A stretch of 64,000 nt of DNA from Sphingobacterium haloxyli. Its GTDB lineage: Bacteria; Bacteroidota; Bacteroidia; Sphingobacteriales; Sphingobacteriaceae. The position numbers and the translations under genes are program-made. The notes under the pieces are model-generated. The model did no database searches. It saw nothing but the letters and a program-made list of their open reading frames with translations, and was not told the origin of the DNA. The stretch covers positions 50,880-114,879 of the forward strand of contig NZ_PVBQ01000013.1 of NCBI RefSeq assembly GCF_002980525.1, written 5' to 3'. Positions 33,611 to 43,240 of the stretch are shown piece after piece (within the stretch, counting starts at the first letter, position 1; the number at the start of each line of letters is the position of its first letter).

Positions 33611-35128
33611 ATGTTACTTTCAAGAGAGAATATAGGAAAAATAGATGCGAGCAAGGTTGAACTGCCCGAAGGCAATTCGTTCGACTTGCCGGAACGTGTG
33701 TTGCAATTTGGCACTGGGGTGCTGTTGAGGGGCTTGCCCGATTATTTTGTTGACAAGGCAAATAAAGAGGGCCTGTTTAACGGGCGCATTTTGGTTGTTA
33801 AATCAACAGCATCATCTGGTACGGATGAATTTGCAGAGCAGGAAGGGTTATACACCTTATGTATCAAAGGAATAGAGGATGGACGGGAAGTCATTCGATA
33901 CAGTGTCAATAATGCGATTTCAAGGGTTTTGTCAGCCTCGAAAGATTGGCAAGCTATCCTTGAAGCGGCACGGAACCCGGAAATGCAAGTTGTATTTTCC
34001 AATACAACGGAAGTAGGGATCGTGTTGAGTAACGATAAGATAACAGACGGTCCTCCTGCCTCGTTTCCCGGAAAATTATTGTCCTTCCTGTACGAACGGT
34101 ACCGACACTTTGGTGGTGATACGACAAAAGGGCTCGTGGTGCTCCCTACAGAATTGATTTCCGACAATGCAACAAAACTGAAGAAAATTTTACACAGTTT
34201 GGTCGCTCAGAATAACCTGGAAAAAGGGTTTTTAACGTGGCTAGACGAGGCCAATGACTTCTGCAACACGTTGGTAGATCGTATTGTGCCGGGTCGTTTG
34301 CCGAGCGAGGAGCAACAACAAACGGAACAGGAGCTGGAGTATCAGGATAAGCTAATGATCATGGCGGAGCCGTTCCGTTTATGGGCCATCGAAACCGATT
34401 CGCAACGCGTGAGGAATGTCCTTTCGTTCACAGAAGTAGACGGCGGTGTAGTACTTGTTCCGTCTATCGATAAGTTCAAGGAAATTAAGCTGCGCCTCTT
34501 AAACGGGACACATACGCTAAGTTGTGCAGCGGCGTTGTGGAGTGGCTTTATAACCGTCAAAGAGGCGATGCAAAATGAGGCGTTTAATGCTTTCGTCCGT
34601 GGCCTGATGAAAAATGAGATAGGTAAATCTATAGTCGATCAAAACATTAAGACACAGGATGTGGAGGATTTTGCGAATCGTGTGATCGATAGGTTTAGCA
34701 ACCCCTTTCTTGAGCATCGATGGGAAAACATTGCGTTAAACTATACGTCGAAGATGAATATGCGCAATATCGCATTGCTAGAAAAATGGTATACGAAGAA
34801 TCTCGTTCCTCCGCAACACATCGCGTTGGGTTTCGCCGCCTATATCAAGTTTATGGATACTGAAGAGCAAGATGGTCAGTATGTACAGGAGATTAACGGG
34901 CAGAAAATTGTCGTTCAAGACGAGTTTGCACTAGCCATGTTAAACCATTGGAAGAATAGAGAGACGGTAGTATCCGATGTGCTCCGTGATGATAGCCTAT
35001 GGGGAAAAGATTTGACAGCATATTCGGAGTTTGAATCGACCGTACAACATTATCTACAAGAAATGAACACAAACGGTGTATTGAAAACAATTGAAAAGTT
35101 AAACGCAGAATGGCAAATAGAATATTAA
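33611..35128 (+). CDS. uxaB: Tagaturonate reductase (altronate oxidoreductase)
   Basis: This 505-residue mannitol-dehydrogenase-family protein reduces D-tagaturonate to D-altronate with NADH, the second cytoplasmic step of galacturonate catabolism. Visible landmarks are the N-terminal FGTGVLLRGLPDYF, VVFSNTTEVGI, and the C-terminal-domain block LRLLNGTHTLSCAAA carrying the conserved Asn/His of the family. Length matches UxaB. Its 3' end overlaps uxaA by 19 bases, which indicates coupled translation. Confidence 0.94.
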   Translation: MLLSRENIGKIDASKVELPEGNSFDLPERVLQFGTGVLLRGLPDYFVDKANKEGLFNGRILVVKSTASSGTDEFAEQEGLYTLCIKGIEDGREVIRYSVNNAISRVLSASKDWQAILEAARNPEMQVVFSNTTEVGIVLSNDKITDGPPASFPGKLLSFLYERYRHFGGDTTKGLVVLPTELISDNATKLKKILHSLVAQNNLEKGFLTWLDEANDFCNTLVDRIVPGRLPSEEQQQTEQELEYQDKLMIMAEPFRLWAIETDSQRVRNVLSFTEVDGGVVLVPSIDKFKEIKLRLLNGTHTLSCAAALWSGFITVKEAMQNEAFNAFVRGLMKNEIGKSIVDQNIKTQDVEDFANRVIDRFSNPFLEHRWENIALNYTSKMNMRNIALLEKWYTKNLVPPQHIALGFAAYIKFMDTEEQDGQYVQEINGQKIVVQDEFALAMLNHWKNRETVVSDVLRDDSLWGKDLTAYSEFESTVQHYLQEMNTNGVLKTIEKLNAEWQIEY

Positions 35129-36756
35129 GGATCCACCCGAAGGATAATGTATTGGTGGCATTGCAGGATTTGTCAAAGGGTGAGCAAATTGAATTTGACG
35201 GCGTTGTTTATACCCTACAGGACGACGTACCGGCGAAGCATAAGTTTTTTATGCAGGAAATGCACCAAGGGAGTGAAATTTATATGTATGGGGTACTCGT
35301 GGGAAAAACACAGTATGCCGTGCAGCAAGGGGGGATTATGAATACGGACAATACAAAACATGCTGCAGATCCCTATAGATTCCGCCCTTATGAATACACA
35401 TGGGAAATGCCCGATGTTTCGCGTTTCGAAGGCAGAACCTTTAACGGGTATGTTCGCTCCGATGGCAAAGTGGGTACAGCCAATTATTGGCTTTTTATCC
35501 CCACCGTATTTTGTGAAAACAGAAACCTTGATGTTATCAAGGAAGCACTTCACAATGAGTTGGGTTATTCGGTCACGGGAAAATACCGGGCTTTCACCCG
35601 TGAGTTGCTTGCTGCATATGAAGACGGACAGGATATCAGCACCCTGCTGCCCGAGCAGTTGAGCGTAACCACCCATAAGCAAAATCGTGTCTTTAAGAAT
35701 GTAGATGGTATCAAGTTTTTAAATCATCAGGGAGGATGTGGCGGTATCCGACAAGATGCTGCGGTTCTAGGAAAGCTATTAGCAGCGTACGCCGATCACC
35801 CTAATGTGGCTGGTGTCACGGTATTAAGTCTCGGTTGCCAAAATCTGCAGTTAAATGATCTATTGGCCGACATCAAAGAAAGAAACCCGAACTTTAAAAA
35901 GCCGATTTATGTCTTTGAACAACAACAGTCCAAAAGCGAAGAACAACTCATTCAGGAAGCTATACAAAAGACCTTTGTCGGACTGATAGAAATTAATAAA
36001 TTGGAACGGCAACCTGCTCCGTTGAGTAAATTAACCTTGGGGGTAAAATGCGGTGGTAGCGACGGTTTCAGCGGGATATCGGCCAACCCGGCTGTAGGAT
36101 ATACGTCTGATTTGCTGGTCGCTTTAGGGGGCAAAGTGCTGTTGGCAGAGTTTCCCGAATTGTGTGGGGCCGAACAAAATCTAATCGATAGAACGATTGA
36201 GCCCGAAGCAGCTCATAAATTTATTAGACTAATGACGGCGTACAGTCAGGCGGCAGAAGATGTTGGTTCTGGGTTTCACATGAACCCGTCTCCAGGAAAT
36301 ATTCGGGATGGTCTGATTACCGACGCTATAAAGAGTACAGGAGCGGCTAAAAAAGGCGGAACGTCGCCGGTGGTTGACGTACTGGATTATACCGAAGAAG
36401 CAACGAAACCGGGGCTAAATCTCGTGTGCACGCCCGGTAATGATGTAGAGGCAACAACCGGAAAGGCCGCTTCGGGCGCTACCCTAATTTTGTTTACCAC
36501 GGGGCTTGGCACGCCTACGGGAAACCCGATTTGCCCTGTTATTAAGGTAGCTACCAATAACGCGTTGGCTCAACGCATGGGAGATATAATTGATATCAAT
36601 ACGGGGGCTATCATTGACGGCGATAAAACCATCGAGCAAATGGGCGAAGATATCTTAGAATATTGCATTAAAGCCGCCAGTGGAGAAGTAATACCAAAAG
36701 CAGTACAGTTAAATCAAGACGACTTCATTCCTTGGAAAAGAGGAGTAAGTTTATAA
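35110..36756 (+). CDS. uxaA: Altronate dehydratase
   Basis: This 548-residue enzyme dehydrates D-altronate to 2-keto-3-deoxygluconate (KDG). It has an N-terminal SAF domain (about 1-90: ILRIHPKDNVLVALQDL) and the UxaA catalytic domain with cysteine-containing blocks HQGGCGGIRQDA, LSLGCQNLQ, VKCGGSDGFSG and PELCGAE, which are thought to bind iron. Start at 35110 lies inside the end of uxaB. The next gene is uxaC, 12 bases on. Confidence 0.95.
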   Translation: MANRILRIHPKDNVLVALQDLSKGEQIEFDGVVYTLQDDVPAKHKFFMQEMHQGSEIYMYGVLVGKTQYAVQQGGIMNTDNTKHAADPYRFRPYEYTWEMPDVSRFEGRTFNGYVRSDGKVGTANYWLFIPTVFCENRNLDVIKEALHNELGYSVTGKYRAFTRELLAAYEDGQDISTLLPEQLSVTTHKQNRVFKNVDGIKFLNHQGGCGGIRQDAAVLGKLLAAYADHPNVAGVTVLSLGCQNLQLNDLLADIKERNPNFKKPIYVFEQQQSKSEEQLIQEAIQKTFVGLIEINKLERQPAPLSKLTLGVKCGGSDGFSGISANPAVGYTSDLLVALGGKVLLAEFPELCGAEQNLIDRTIEPEAAHKFIRLMTAYSQAAEDVGSGFHMNPSPGNIRDGLITDAIKSTGAAKKGGTSPVVDVLDYTEEATKPGLNLVCTPGNDVEATTGKAASGATLILFTTGLGTPTGNPICPVIKVATNNALAQRMGDIIDINTGAIIDGDKTIEQMGEDILEYCIKAASGEVIPKAVQLNQDDFIPWKRGVSL

Positions 36757-36768
36757 AACTATATAATC

Positions 36769-38169
36769 ATGAAAGCATTTTTAGACGATAACTTTTTATT
36801 AAACAGTAAGACAGCAGAAACGTTATATCATCAGTTTTCAAAGAGCTTGCCGATTATCGATTACCACAACCACCTGATACCAGAACAAATTGTGAATGAC
36901 ACGCAATTTGAAAACATAAGTCAGGTATGGTTGAATGGCGACCATTATAAATGGCGCGCCATGCGTGCCAACGGGGTAAATGAGAAATATATTACCGGAG
37001 ATGCTTCCGACAAGGAGAAGTTTTTAAAATGGGCGGAAACTGTTCCATATACATTGCGTAATCCCTTGTACCATTGGACACACTTAGAACTTCAGCGCTA
37101 CTTTGGCATCAAGGATTTACTATCTCCTAAAACAGCGGAAAAGATCTATGAAGAGACGGCGGCTAAATTGGCAGAGCCGGGTTATTCTGTTCGGGGGTTA
37201 TTGAAAATGATGAATGTTGAGGTCGTATGTACGACGGACGACCCGATAGACTCCTTGAATTTTCATCAGCAGTTTGCGCAGGAGAATGAAAGCTTCAAGA
37301 TGCTTCCGGCTTTTCGTCCGGATAAAGCCATGAACGCAGACGATGTTGAAGCGCTGAACACTTATATCGATCAAGTGGAAGCAGTGACAAATACATCTAT
37401 CGGAAGTTATGCGGCTTACTTAGACGCACTGAAGACAAGACACGACTTCTTTGCAGAAAACGGTTGTTCTGTTTCTGATCACGGGTTAGAGCAGATTTAC
37501 GCCGAAGACTATACCGATCAGGAGATTGCCCTTATTTTCGAAAAAATAAGAGCAAAACAAACTTTGACACCTAGCGAAAATTTGAAGTTCAAATCGGCTA
37601 TGTTAGTGCAATTCGCGGAATGGGATCACGAAAAAGGTTGGGTTCAACAGTATCATCTAGGTGCCCTACGTAATAACAATGCGCGTATGTTACGCTTAAA
37701 CGGACCGGATACAGGCTGGGATTCCATCGGTGACTTTAGCCAAGCGAGAGCACTTTCTAAGTTCCTTAACAGATTGGATAACCAGGATAAGCTGACAAAA
37801 ACGATTTTATACAATCTGAACCCAGCTGACAATGAATTAATCGCCACCATGATCGGAAATTTTAACGATGGATCAATCAAAGGAAAAATTCAGTTTGGAT
37901 CAGCCTGGTGGTTCCTAGATCAAAAAGATGGTATGACTAAGCAGATTAACGCGTTGTCGAATATGGGGCTATTGAGCCGTTTGGTAGGGATGTTGACCGA
38001 TTCTCGAAGCTTCTTGTCGTTTCCACGACATGAATATTTCAGACGGTTAGTGTGTGATATCTTCGGAGAAGATATAGAAAAAGGAGAATTGCCAAATGAT
38101 ATGGAATGGGTTGGGAAAATTGTAGGCGATATTAGTTATCATAACGCGAAAGAATACTTCAACTTTTAG
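36769..38169 (+). CDS. uxaC: Glucuronate/galacturonate isomerase
   Basis: This 466-residue metal-dependent TIM-barrel enzyme (amidohydrolase-like) converts D-galacturonate to D-tagaturonate and D-glucuronate to D-fructuronate. Blocks IIDYHNHLIPEQI (metal-binding His pair), VEVVCTTDDPIDSL, HDFFAENGCSVSDHGLE and GMLTDSRSFLSFPRHEYFRR are typical, and length is normal. With uxaB and uxaA it forms the full path from galacturonate to KDG. A 92-base gap separates it from eda. Confidence 0.95.
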   Translation: MKAFLDDNFLLNSKTAETLYHQFSKSLPIIDYHNHLIPEQIVNDTQFENISQVWLNGDHYKWRAMRANGVNEKYITGDASDKEKFLKWAETVPYTLRNPLYHWTHLELQRYFGIKDLLSPKTAEKIYEETAAKLAEPGYSVRGLLKMMNVEVVCTTDDPIDSLNFHQQFAQENESFKMLPAFRPDKAMNADDVEALNTYIDQVEAVTNTSIGSYAAYLDALKTRHDFFAENGCSVSDHGLEQIYAEDYTDQEIALIFEKIRAKQTLTPSENLKFKSAMLVQFAEWDHEKGWVQQYHLGALRNNNARMLRLNGPDTGWDSIGDFSQARALSKFLNRLDNQDKLTKTILYNLNPADNELIATMIGNFNDGSIKGKIQFGSAWWFLDQKDGMTKQINALSNMGLLSRLVGMLTDSRSFLSFPRHEYFRRLVCDIFGEDIEKGELPNDMEWVGKIVGDISYHNAKEYFNF

Positions 38170-38261
38170 ATTTCTGCGCTCAAATGACTATCTTTCCGAA
38201 ATATTCTAATGACACCTAAACCGGTCAGCGGGAAGAATTAACATAGAACAAAACGAATATA

Positions 38262-38921
38262 ATGGGTAAAAGAAAAGAAGTTTTAGATGCGATTTTAAAA
38301 CAGGGAATGTTGCCTTTGTTTTTTCATACAGACGTACAAGAAAGCGTAGCTATTGTAAAGACGTTATATGCATCGGGGATTCGTGTCTTTGAGTTTACAA
38401 ATCGTGGAGACGAGGCAAAGCGCGTTTTTAAAGCATTAATAGATGCTCGAAACGAAGAAATGCCTGAGCTTCAGCTAGGCATTGGCACGATTAAAACAAA
38501 TGCAGAAGCCGATAAGTTTATCAGCCTTGGCGCGGATTTTATCGTCTCACCGATAGTTATCCCCGAAGTAGGAGACCTAACGCATAGTCATGATTTATTA
38601 TGGATTCCGGGCTGTATGACGCCTACAGAGATAGCGTTAGCGCAACAAAATAAAGCCTCTTTAATTAAGCTTTTTCCGGCGAACGTATTAGGACCCGGAT
38701 TCTTGTCTGCGATTAGAGAGCTTTTCAAGGGCCAGCTATTTATCCCAACTGGAGGCGTCGATTTAGAAATAGAAAATCTAAAATCTTGGTTTAATGCTGG
38801 TGTCGCCGCCGTAGGGATGGGTAGCAAACTAATCAACCCGAAAAATACAGCTGGCCTGGCCGAAAAAACACAACAGGCAATACAGCTAGTGGAGCAAGCA
38901 AAGGCATCGATTGAAAAATGA
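38262..38921 (+). CDS. eda: KDPG/KHG aldolase
   Basis: This 219-residue class I aldolase splits 2-keto-3-deoxy-6-phosphogluconate into pyruvate and glyceraldehyde 3-phosphate. The Schiff-base Lys136 is in ASLIKLFPAN and the general base Glu44 in VFEFTNRG; PTGGV provides the phosphate loop. Its substrate requires KDG to be phosphorylated first, yet no KDG kinase gene is in this operon or elsewhere in the window. The glyceraldehyde 3-phosphate would be a substrate for the GapN-like enzyme two genes downstream. Confidence 0.93.
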   Translation: MGKRKEVLDAILKQGMLPLFFHTDVQESVAIVKTLYASGIRVFEFTNRGDEAKRVFKALIDARNEEMPELQLGIGTIKTNAEADKFISLGADFIVSPIVIPEVGDLTHSHDLLWIPGCMTPTEIALAQQNKASLIKLFPANVLGPGFLSAIRELFKGQLFIPTGGVDLEIENLKSWFNAGVAAVGMGSKLINPKNTAGLAEKTQQAIQLVEQAKASIEK

Positions 38922-38994
38922 TAAATAATACACAATTTATTTCACGATTACGAACAACGAATTACAAAAAAATATAAACAAAAACGCTATACCA

Positions 38995-40452
38995 ATGAAC
39001 ATAGAAAAGAAAAGCAATTATAGGTGGACGATATGTTCGCTACTATTTTTTGCAACAACAATTAACTATTTGGATAGACAGGTGCTGTCGCTCACGTGGA
39101 AAGATTTTATTGCCCCGGAGTTCCACTGGACAAATAGCGACTATGGATTGATCACGGCATTGTTCTCTATATTTTACGCTGTAAGTATGTTGTTTGCTGG
39201 CCGTTTTGTAGACTGGCTTGACACTAAAAAAGGTTTTTTGTGGGCTATAGGGATCTGGTCCGTCGGCGCAATATTACATGCTTTTTGTGGCATCGCCACT
39301 TCAGGGATTGTTGCTGGAGAGTGGCTTGTTGGGTTTGAAGGAGCGAAAGAAGCAATTGGGCGTGTGAATGATGTCGCGCTTGTTGTCAATGTGAGTGTTA
39401 CGCTGTTTATTTTTGCACGTTTTGTCCTAGCCGTAGGTGAAGCGGGAAATTTTCCGGCAGCTATTAAAGCTACCGCCGAGTTTTTCCCTAAAAAGGATAG
39501 AGCGCTTTCGACGAGTATCTTCAATGCGGGAGCAACTATTGGCGCATTGGCCGCTCCACTAACGATTCCCGTGATCGCCGCTTACTGGGGTTGGGAGATG
39601 TCATTTATCATTATTGGTGCGCTCGGTTTTGTATGGATGGGTTTCTGGATCTTTATGTACAAGAAGCCTCATAAACACCCTAAGATTAACAAGGCAGAGT
39701 TAGCCTATATTATGCAGGATGGCGACGGCGACGAAATCGAACCAGAGGATGTCGTCGGAGTAGCCCCACCTACAGGAAAGAAGAAAATGTCTTTCGCTAG
39801 CTGCTTCAAACACAAACAAACATGGGCCTTTGCATTCGGTAAGTTCATGACAGATGGGGTATGGTGGTTCTTTTTGTTCTGGATGCCCGCGTACCTTTCT
39901 TCGGTTTATGATATCAAATCATCGGATACAGAGGGGCAATTGGCGTTGTTTGTATTGTACTTGATAACCTTATTATCTATTATTGGCGGTTGGTTACCCT
40001 CGTATTTTGTGGACAAAAAGGGATTAAATCCTTATGACGGACGTATGAAAGCTATGTTGTTGTTTGCTTTTATTCCGTTGCTGGTATTGTTTGCACAGCC
40101 GTTGGGACATATTTCCTACTGGGTTCCCGTTATATTTATTGGCTTTGCGGGCGCGGCACATCAGGCTTGGTCAGCGAATATATTCTCTACTGTAGGAGAT
40201 ATGTTCCCCAGAAGTGCTATCGCAACCGTTACCGGTATTGGTGGTCTTGCAGGCGGAGTAGGTTCGACGTTCATCAACTTCGGTTCGGGAAAACTGTTTG
40301 ACTATACTGCGGAAACGCAGATGACTTTTATGGGCTTTCAGGGTGAAGAAGCAGGTTATTTTATTGTTTTTTCTTTCTGTGCTGTAGCCTACCTAATCGC
40401 GTGGGCAGTAATGAAGGCCTTGGTGCCAAAAATGGAAATAATTAAAGGATAA
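38995..40452 (+). CDS. exuT: MFS hexuronate transporter, ExuT-like
   Basis: This 485-residue major-facilitator protein has about 12 membrane helices. The N-terminus RWTICSLLFFATTINYLDRQVLSLTW and the block FARFVLAVGEAGNFPAAIKATAEFFP are typical of the ACS/ExuT anion:cation subfamily that takes up hexuronates by proton symport. It should import galacturonate over the inner membrane for the Uxa enzymes. An unusual stretch of about 35 residues between helices 3 and 4 (VAGEWLVGFEGAKEAIGR) is seen in Bacteroidota members. It lies 7 bases before the last operon gene. Confidence 0.88.
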   Translation: MNIEKKSNYRWTICSLLFFATTINYLDRQVLSLTWKDFIAPEFHWTNSDYGLITALFSIFYAVSMLFAGRFVDWLDTKKGFLWAIGIWSVGAILHAFCGIATSGIVAGEWLVGFEGAKEAIGRVNDVALVVNVSVTLFIFARFVLAVGEAGNFPAAIKATAEFFPKKDRALSTSIFNAGATIGALAAPLTIPVIAAYWGWEMSFIIIGALGFVWMGFWIFMYKKPHKHPKINKAELAYIMQDGDGDEIEPEDVVGVAPPTGKKKMSFASCFKHKQTWAFAFGKFMTDGVWWFFLFWMPAYLSSVYDIKSSDTEGQLALFVLYLITLLSIIGGWLPSYFVDKKGLNPYDGRMKAMLLFAFIPLLVLFAQPLGHISYWVPVIFIGFAGAAHQAWSANIFSTVGDMFPRSAIATVTGIGGLAGGVGSTFINFGSGKLFDYTAETQMTFMGFQGEEAGYFIVFSFCAVAYLIAWAVMKALVPKMEIIKG

Positions 40453-40459
40453 TCGTAAA

Positions 40460-42079
40460 ATGGATCTAGATTTAGCGCACATTTTCTATAAAGAAGAGGA
40501 CATCCCGGTGGAATTTTCTCTAGCGGAGCAGATCGATCAGCGAACGTTCCTCTCGAACGGAGAGATGCTTACCTGGACAGGACAGACGAGTGAGGTATTT
40601 TCACCCGTTTGTGTAAAGACAAAAGAGGGGTTGGTAAGAAAACGTATAGGAAGCTATCCGGTATGTACTGAAAAAGAATCGATGGTCGCTTTGGAAGCTG
40701 CTGTGAAAGCCTACGACAATGGGCGCGGCGAGTGGCCCACGATGAGTGTGGCCGACCGCATTACCTGTGTTGAGCGATTCACGGAAAAGATGTTAGAGAA
40801 GAAAGACATCGTAGTGAAGCTCATCATGTGGGAAATCGGAAAATCTTACGCTGACTCCGTTAAAGAGTTTGACCGGACAGTCGAATATATTTATGCGACG
40901 ATTGACGCCTTGAAAGATTTGGACAGAGACTCGTCGCGCTTCCAGATAGAACAGGGGATCATAGCGCAGATTCGTCGTTCGCCGTTAGGTGTCGTGCTTT
41001 GTATGGGGCCGTTTAACTATCCATTGAACGAAACGTTCACGACCCTCATCCCTGCGTTAATTATGGGTAACACCCTGTTGTTTAAACCACCAAAACATGG
41101 GACATTATTGCACTATCCTTTATTGGAGGCATTTCGGACCAGTTTTCCGAAGGGAGTTGTCAACACCATCTACGGTCGGGGAAATAAGATTGTACCCCAA
41201 CTAATGCAATCGGGAAAAATTAATGTACTAACGCTTATCGGTTCCAGCCGTGTAGCGGACGAATTGAAGAAACTGCACCCGCGTGTAAATAGGTTACGCG
41301 CCATTTTAGGGTTAGACGCTAAAAATGCAGCGATCATTACAAAAGATGCAGATCTTGATTTGGCCGTCTCTGAAACCGTATTAGGCTCGCTGTCGTTTAA
41401 TGGGCAGCGATGCACGGCTTTGAAGATCGTCTATGTGCACCGTGCCATAGCGCAGGAATTTTTGAAGAAGTTAAGTGCTGAAGTTGCGAAATTGAAATAC
41501 GGGATGCCATGGGAAAAAGGTGTGGCTTTGACGCCGCTACCAGAAATCAATAAACCAGCGTATTTGACGGAGTGCCTGGAAGATGCGAAAGCTAAAGGGG
41601 CTAAAGTGGTTAACGAACACGGAGGAGAGTTTCTCGAATCATTCTTTTATCCTGCTATCGTTTATCCAGTAAATTCGCAGATGAAACTTTATAGGGAAGA
41701 ACAATTTGGTCCGGTAATCCCTGTCATTCCATTTGATGACTTGGAAGAACCTATCGAATATTTAATCGAATCTTCTCATGGACAGCAAGTGAGTATATTT
41801 AGTAACAACCATGCTGTTATTTCATCCTTAATAGACCCCTTAGTCAATCAAGTAAGCCGCGTCAATATCAATTGTCAGTGCCAGCGGGGTCCGGACACAT
41901 TTCCCTTCACGGGAAGAAAAGACAGTGCCGAGGGAACATTATCGGTAGTAGATGCCTTGCGATCGTTCTCTATCCGATCGCTTGTGGCGACGAAGAATAC
42001 AGATAAAAATAAAAAGCTGTTGAACGAAATAGTGCGTGATCACAGTTCAAACTTCCTAAGCACGAAATATATTTTCTAA
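40460..42079 (+). CDS. gapN: GapN-like NADP-dependent glyceraldehyde-3-phosphate dehydrogenase
   Basis: This 539-residue member of the aldehyde dehydrogenase superfamily has catalytic Cys318 in FNGQRCTALK, the CMGPFNYPLN and IMGNTLLFKPPK blocks of the nucleotide site, and a C-terminal INCQCQRGPDTFPF typical of the non-phosphorylating GAPDH group. It would oxidise glyceraldehyde 3-phosphate directly to 3-phosphoglycerate with NADPH formation, matching its place behind eda. The motif that normally holds the general-base Glu (LELGGK) reads LGLDAK here, with Gly284 at the Glu position, so the mechanism or substrate may differ. A strong terminator follows. Confidence 0.8.
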   Translation: MDLDLAHIFYKEEDIPVEFSLAEQIDQRTFLSNGEMLTWTGQTSEVFSPVCVKTKEGLVRKRIGSYPVCTEKESMVALEAAVKAYDNGRGEWPTMSVADRITCVERFTEKMLEKKDIVVKLIMWEIGKSYADSVKEFDRTVEYIYATIDALKDLDRDSSRFQIEQGIIAQIRRSPLGVVLCMGPFNYPLNETFTTLIPALIMGNTLLFKPPKHGTLLHYPLLEAFRTSFPKGVVNTIYGRGNKIVPQLMQSGKINVLTLIGSSRVADELKKLHPRVNRLRAILGLDAKNAAIITKDADLDLAVSETVLGSLSFNGQRCTALKIVYVHRAIAQEFLKKLSAEVAKLKYGMPWEKGVALTPLPEINKPAYLTECLEDAKAKGAKVVNEHGGEFLESFFYPAIVYPVNSQMKLYREEQFGPVIPVIPFDDLEEPIEYLIESSHGQQVSIFSNNHAVISSLIDPLVNQVSRVNINCQCQRGPDTFPFTGRKDSAEGTLSVVDALRSFSIRSLVATKNTDKNKKLLNEIVRDHSSNFLSTKYIF

Positions 42080-42088
42080 TAAGACGGA

Positions 42089-42117
42089 GGGCAGGCTACT
42101 TTGCCTGCCCTTTTTTT
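42089..42117 (+). terminator. Rho-independent terminator of the uronate operon
   Basis: GGGCAGGC and GCCTGCCC form an 8-bp stem around a 6-base loop, followed by seven T. It lies 10 bases after the gapN stop. Confidence 0.9.
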
Positions 42118-42220
42118 GTTGAAGTGCTTCAGCAAATAACCGGTTGGCTTTCCTAGTCTCGTAGCGCTATATTTTAATATATCGGCTATTTTAGGTATTA
42201 TTACAACATAATTACCTGTT

Positions 42221-43240
42221 ATGGCGTTTGAGAACTATACGATAAAAGATATTGCAAAGGCCTTAAACCTTTCCACTTCCACCGTTTCCAGAGCTTTACG
42301 AGATAGCTATGAAATCAGTACAGACACGAAAAGGATGGTGTTGGAGTATGCGGCGAAAATAAACTACCGCGCAAATCCCATTGCGCGAAGCTTAAAGGAG
42401 AAGAAAAGTTATAGCATCGGGGTGATCGTGACGGAAATTGCCAATAATTTTTTCTCGCAGGTTATTGATGGAATAGAGTCAGTCGCTTATAGCAAGAATT
42501 ATCAAGTTGTTATCTCTCAAATGCGTGAGTCCTCTGTTCGGGAACGGTCGAACGTAGAATATCTGTACTCCCGTTCAACGGATGGTCTTCTCATCGCATT
42601 ATCTTCCGAAACAACTGATTTATCTTATCTGGAACAACTTATGAATAAAGGTTTTCCCATTGTTTTCTTTGATCGCGTACCCAATGACCTAGCCTGCCAT
42701 AAGGTAATTGCAGATAATCGTCAGGGAGGATTCGACGCCATTCAATATCTTGTCCGGAAAGGAAAACGAAAGATTGCCCATCTTACAGGAACAAAAAAAC
42801 TTTCTATTACGATGGAACGACTGGAAGGCTATAAGATGGGACTGGAAGCGAACGGACTTCCATACCTTCCCGAGCTGGTTAAGCACTGTGAATATGGAGG
42901 ACTCCACCAGGACGAAATCGAACAGGCCGTGACAGAACTTTTACAAGAGGAATATGATGCTATTTTTATCTCAGGAGACAAATTGAGTATGGGGTATCTG
43001 CAGGCGATGAAAGCACGGCCAGGGGCAGACTTGACGAAAATTGATGTAACGGGTTTTACAAACTCTAAAGTTGTAAATCTATTCTCACCCCCCATTACAG
43101 CAGTACGGCAACCGGCGTTTGAGATGGGCGAGAAAGCCGCAGAACTATTGATCCAACAAATTGAATCCAAACATCTGATAGAGGAGTTTGAAACAATTGT
43201 GTTTCCGACGACCTTGATAGAGCAAAGCGTATCGGATTAA
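42221..43240 (+). CDS. LacI-family transcriptional regulator of uronate genes
   Basis: This 339-residue LacI/GalR regulator has an N-terminal HTH (YTIKDIAKALNLSTSTVSRALR) and hinge (NPIARSLKEKKSYSIGV). A periplasmic-binding-protein-like effector domain with the usual blocks (GLLIALSSE, GFPIVFFDR, VTGFTNSK, AVRQPAFEMGEKAA) follows. It sits directly after the catabolic operon and its terminator. The 24-26 base palindromes at 27458 and 29361 and the half-site at 30451 are good operator candidates. The inducer is probably a galacturonate intermediate such as tagaturonate or KDG (inference). Its stop overlaps the convergent MFS gene by 4 bases. Confidence 0.9.
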   Translation: MAFENYTIKDIAKALNLSTSTVSRALRDSYEISTDTKRMVLEYAAKINYRANPIARSLKEKKSYSIGVIVTEIANNFFSQVIDGIESVAYSKNYQVVISQMRESSVRERSNVEYLYSRSTDGLLIALSSETTDLSYLEQLMNKGFPIVFFDRVPNDLACHKVIADNRQGGFDAIQYLVRKGKRKIAHLTGTKKLSITMERLEGYKMGLEANGLPYLPELVKHCEYGGLHQDEIEQAVTELLQEEYDAIFISGDKLSMGYLQAMKARPGADLTKIDVTGFTNSKVVNLFSPPITAVRQPAFEMGEKAAELLIQQIESKHLIEEFETIVFPTTLIEQSVSD

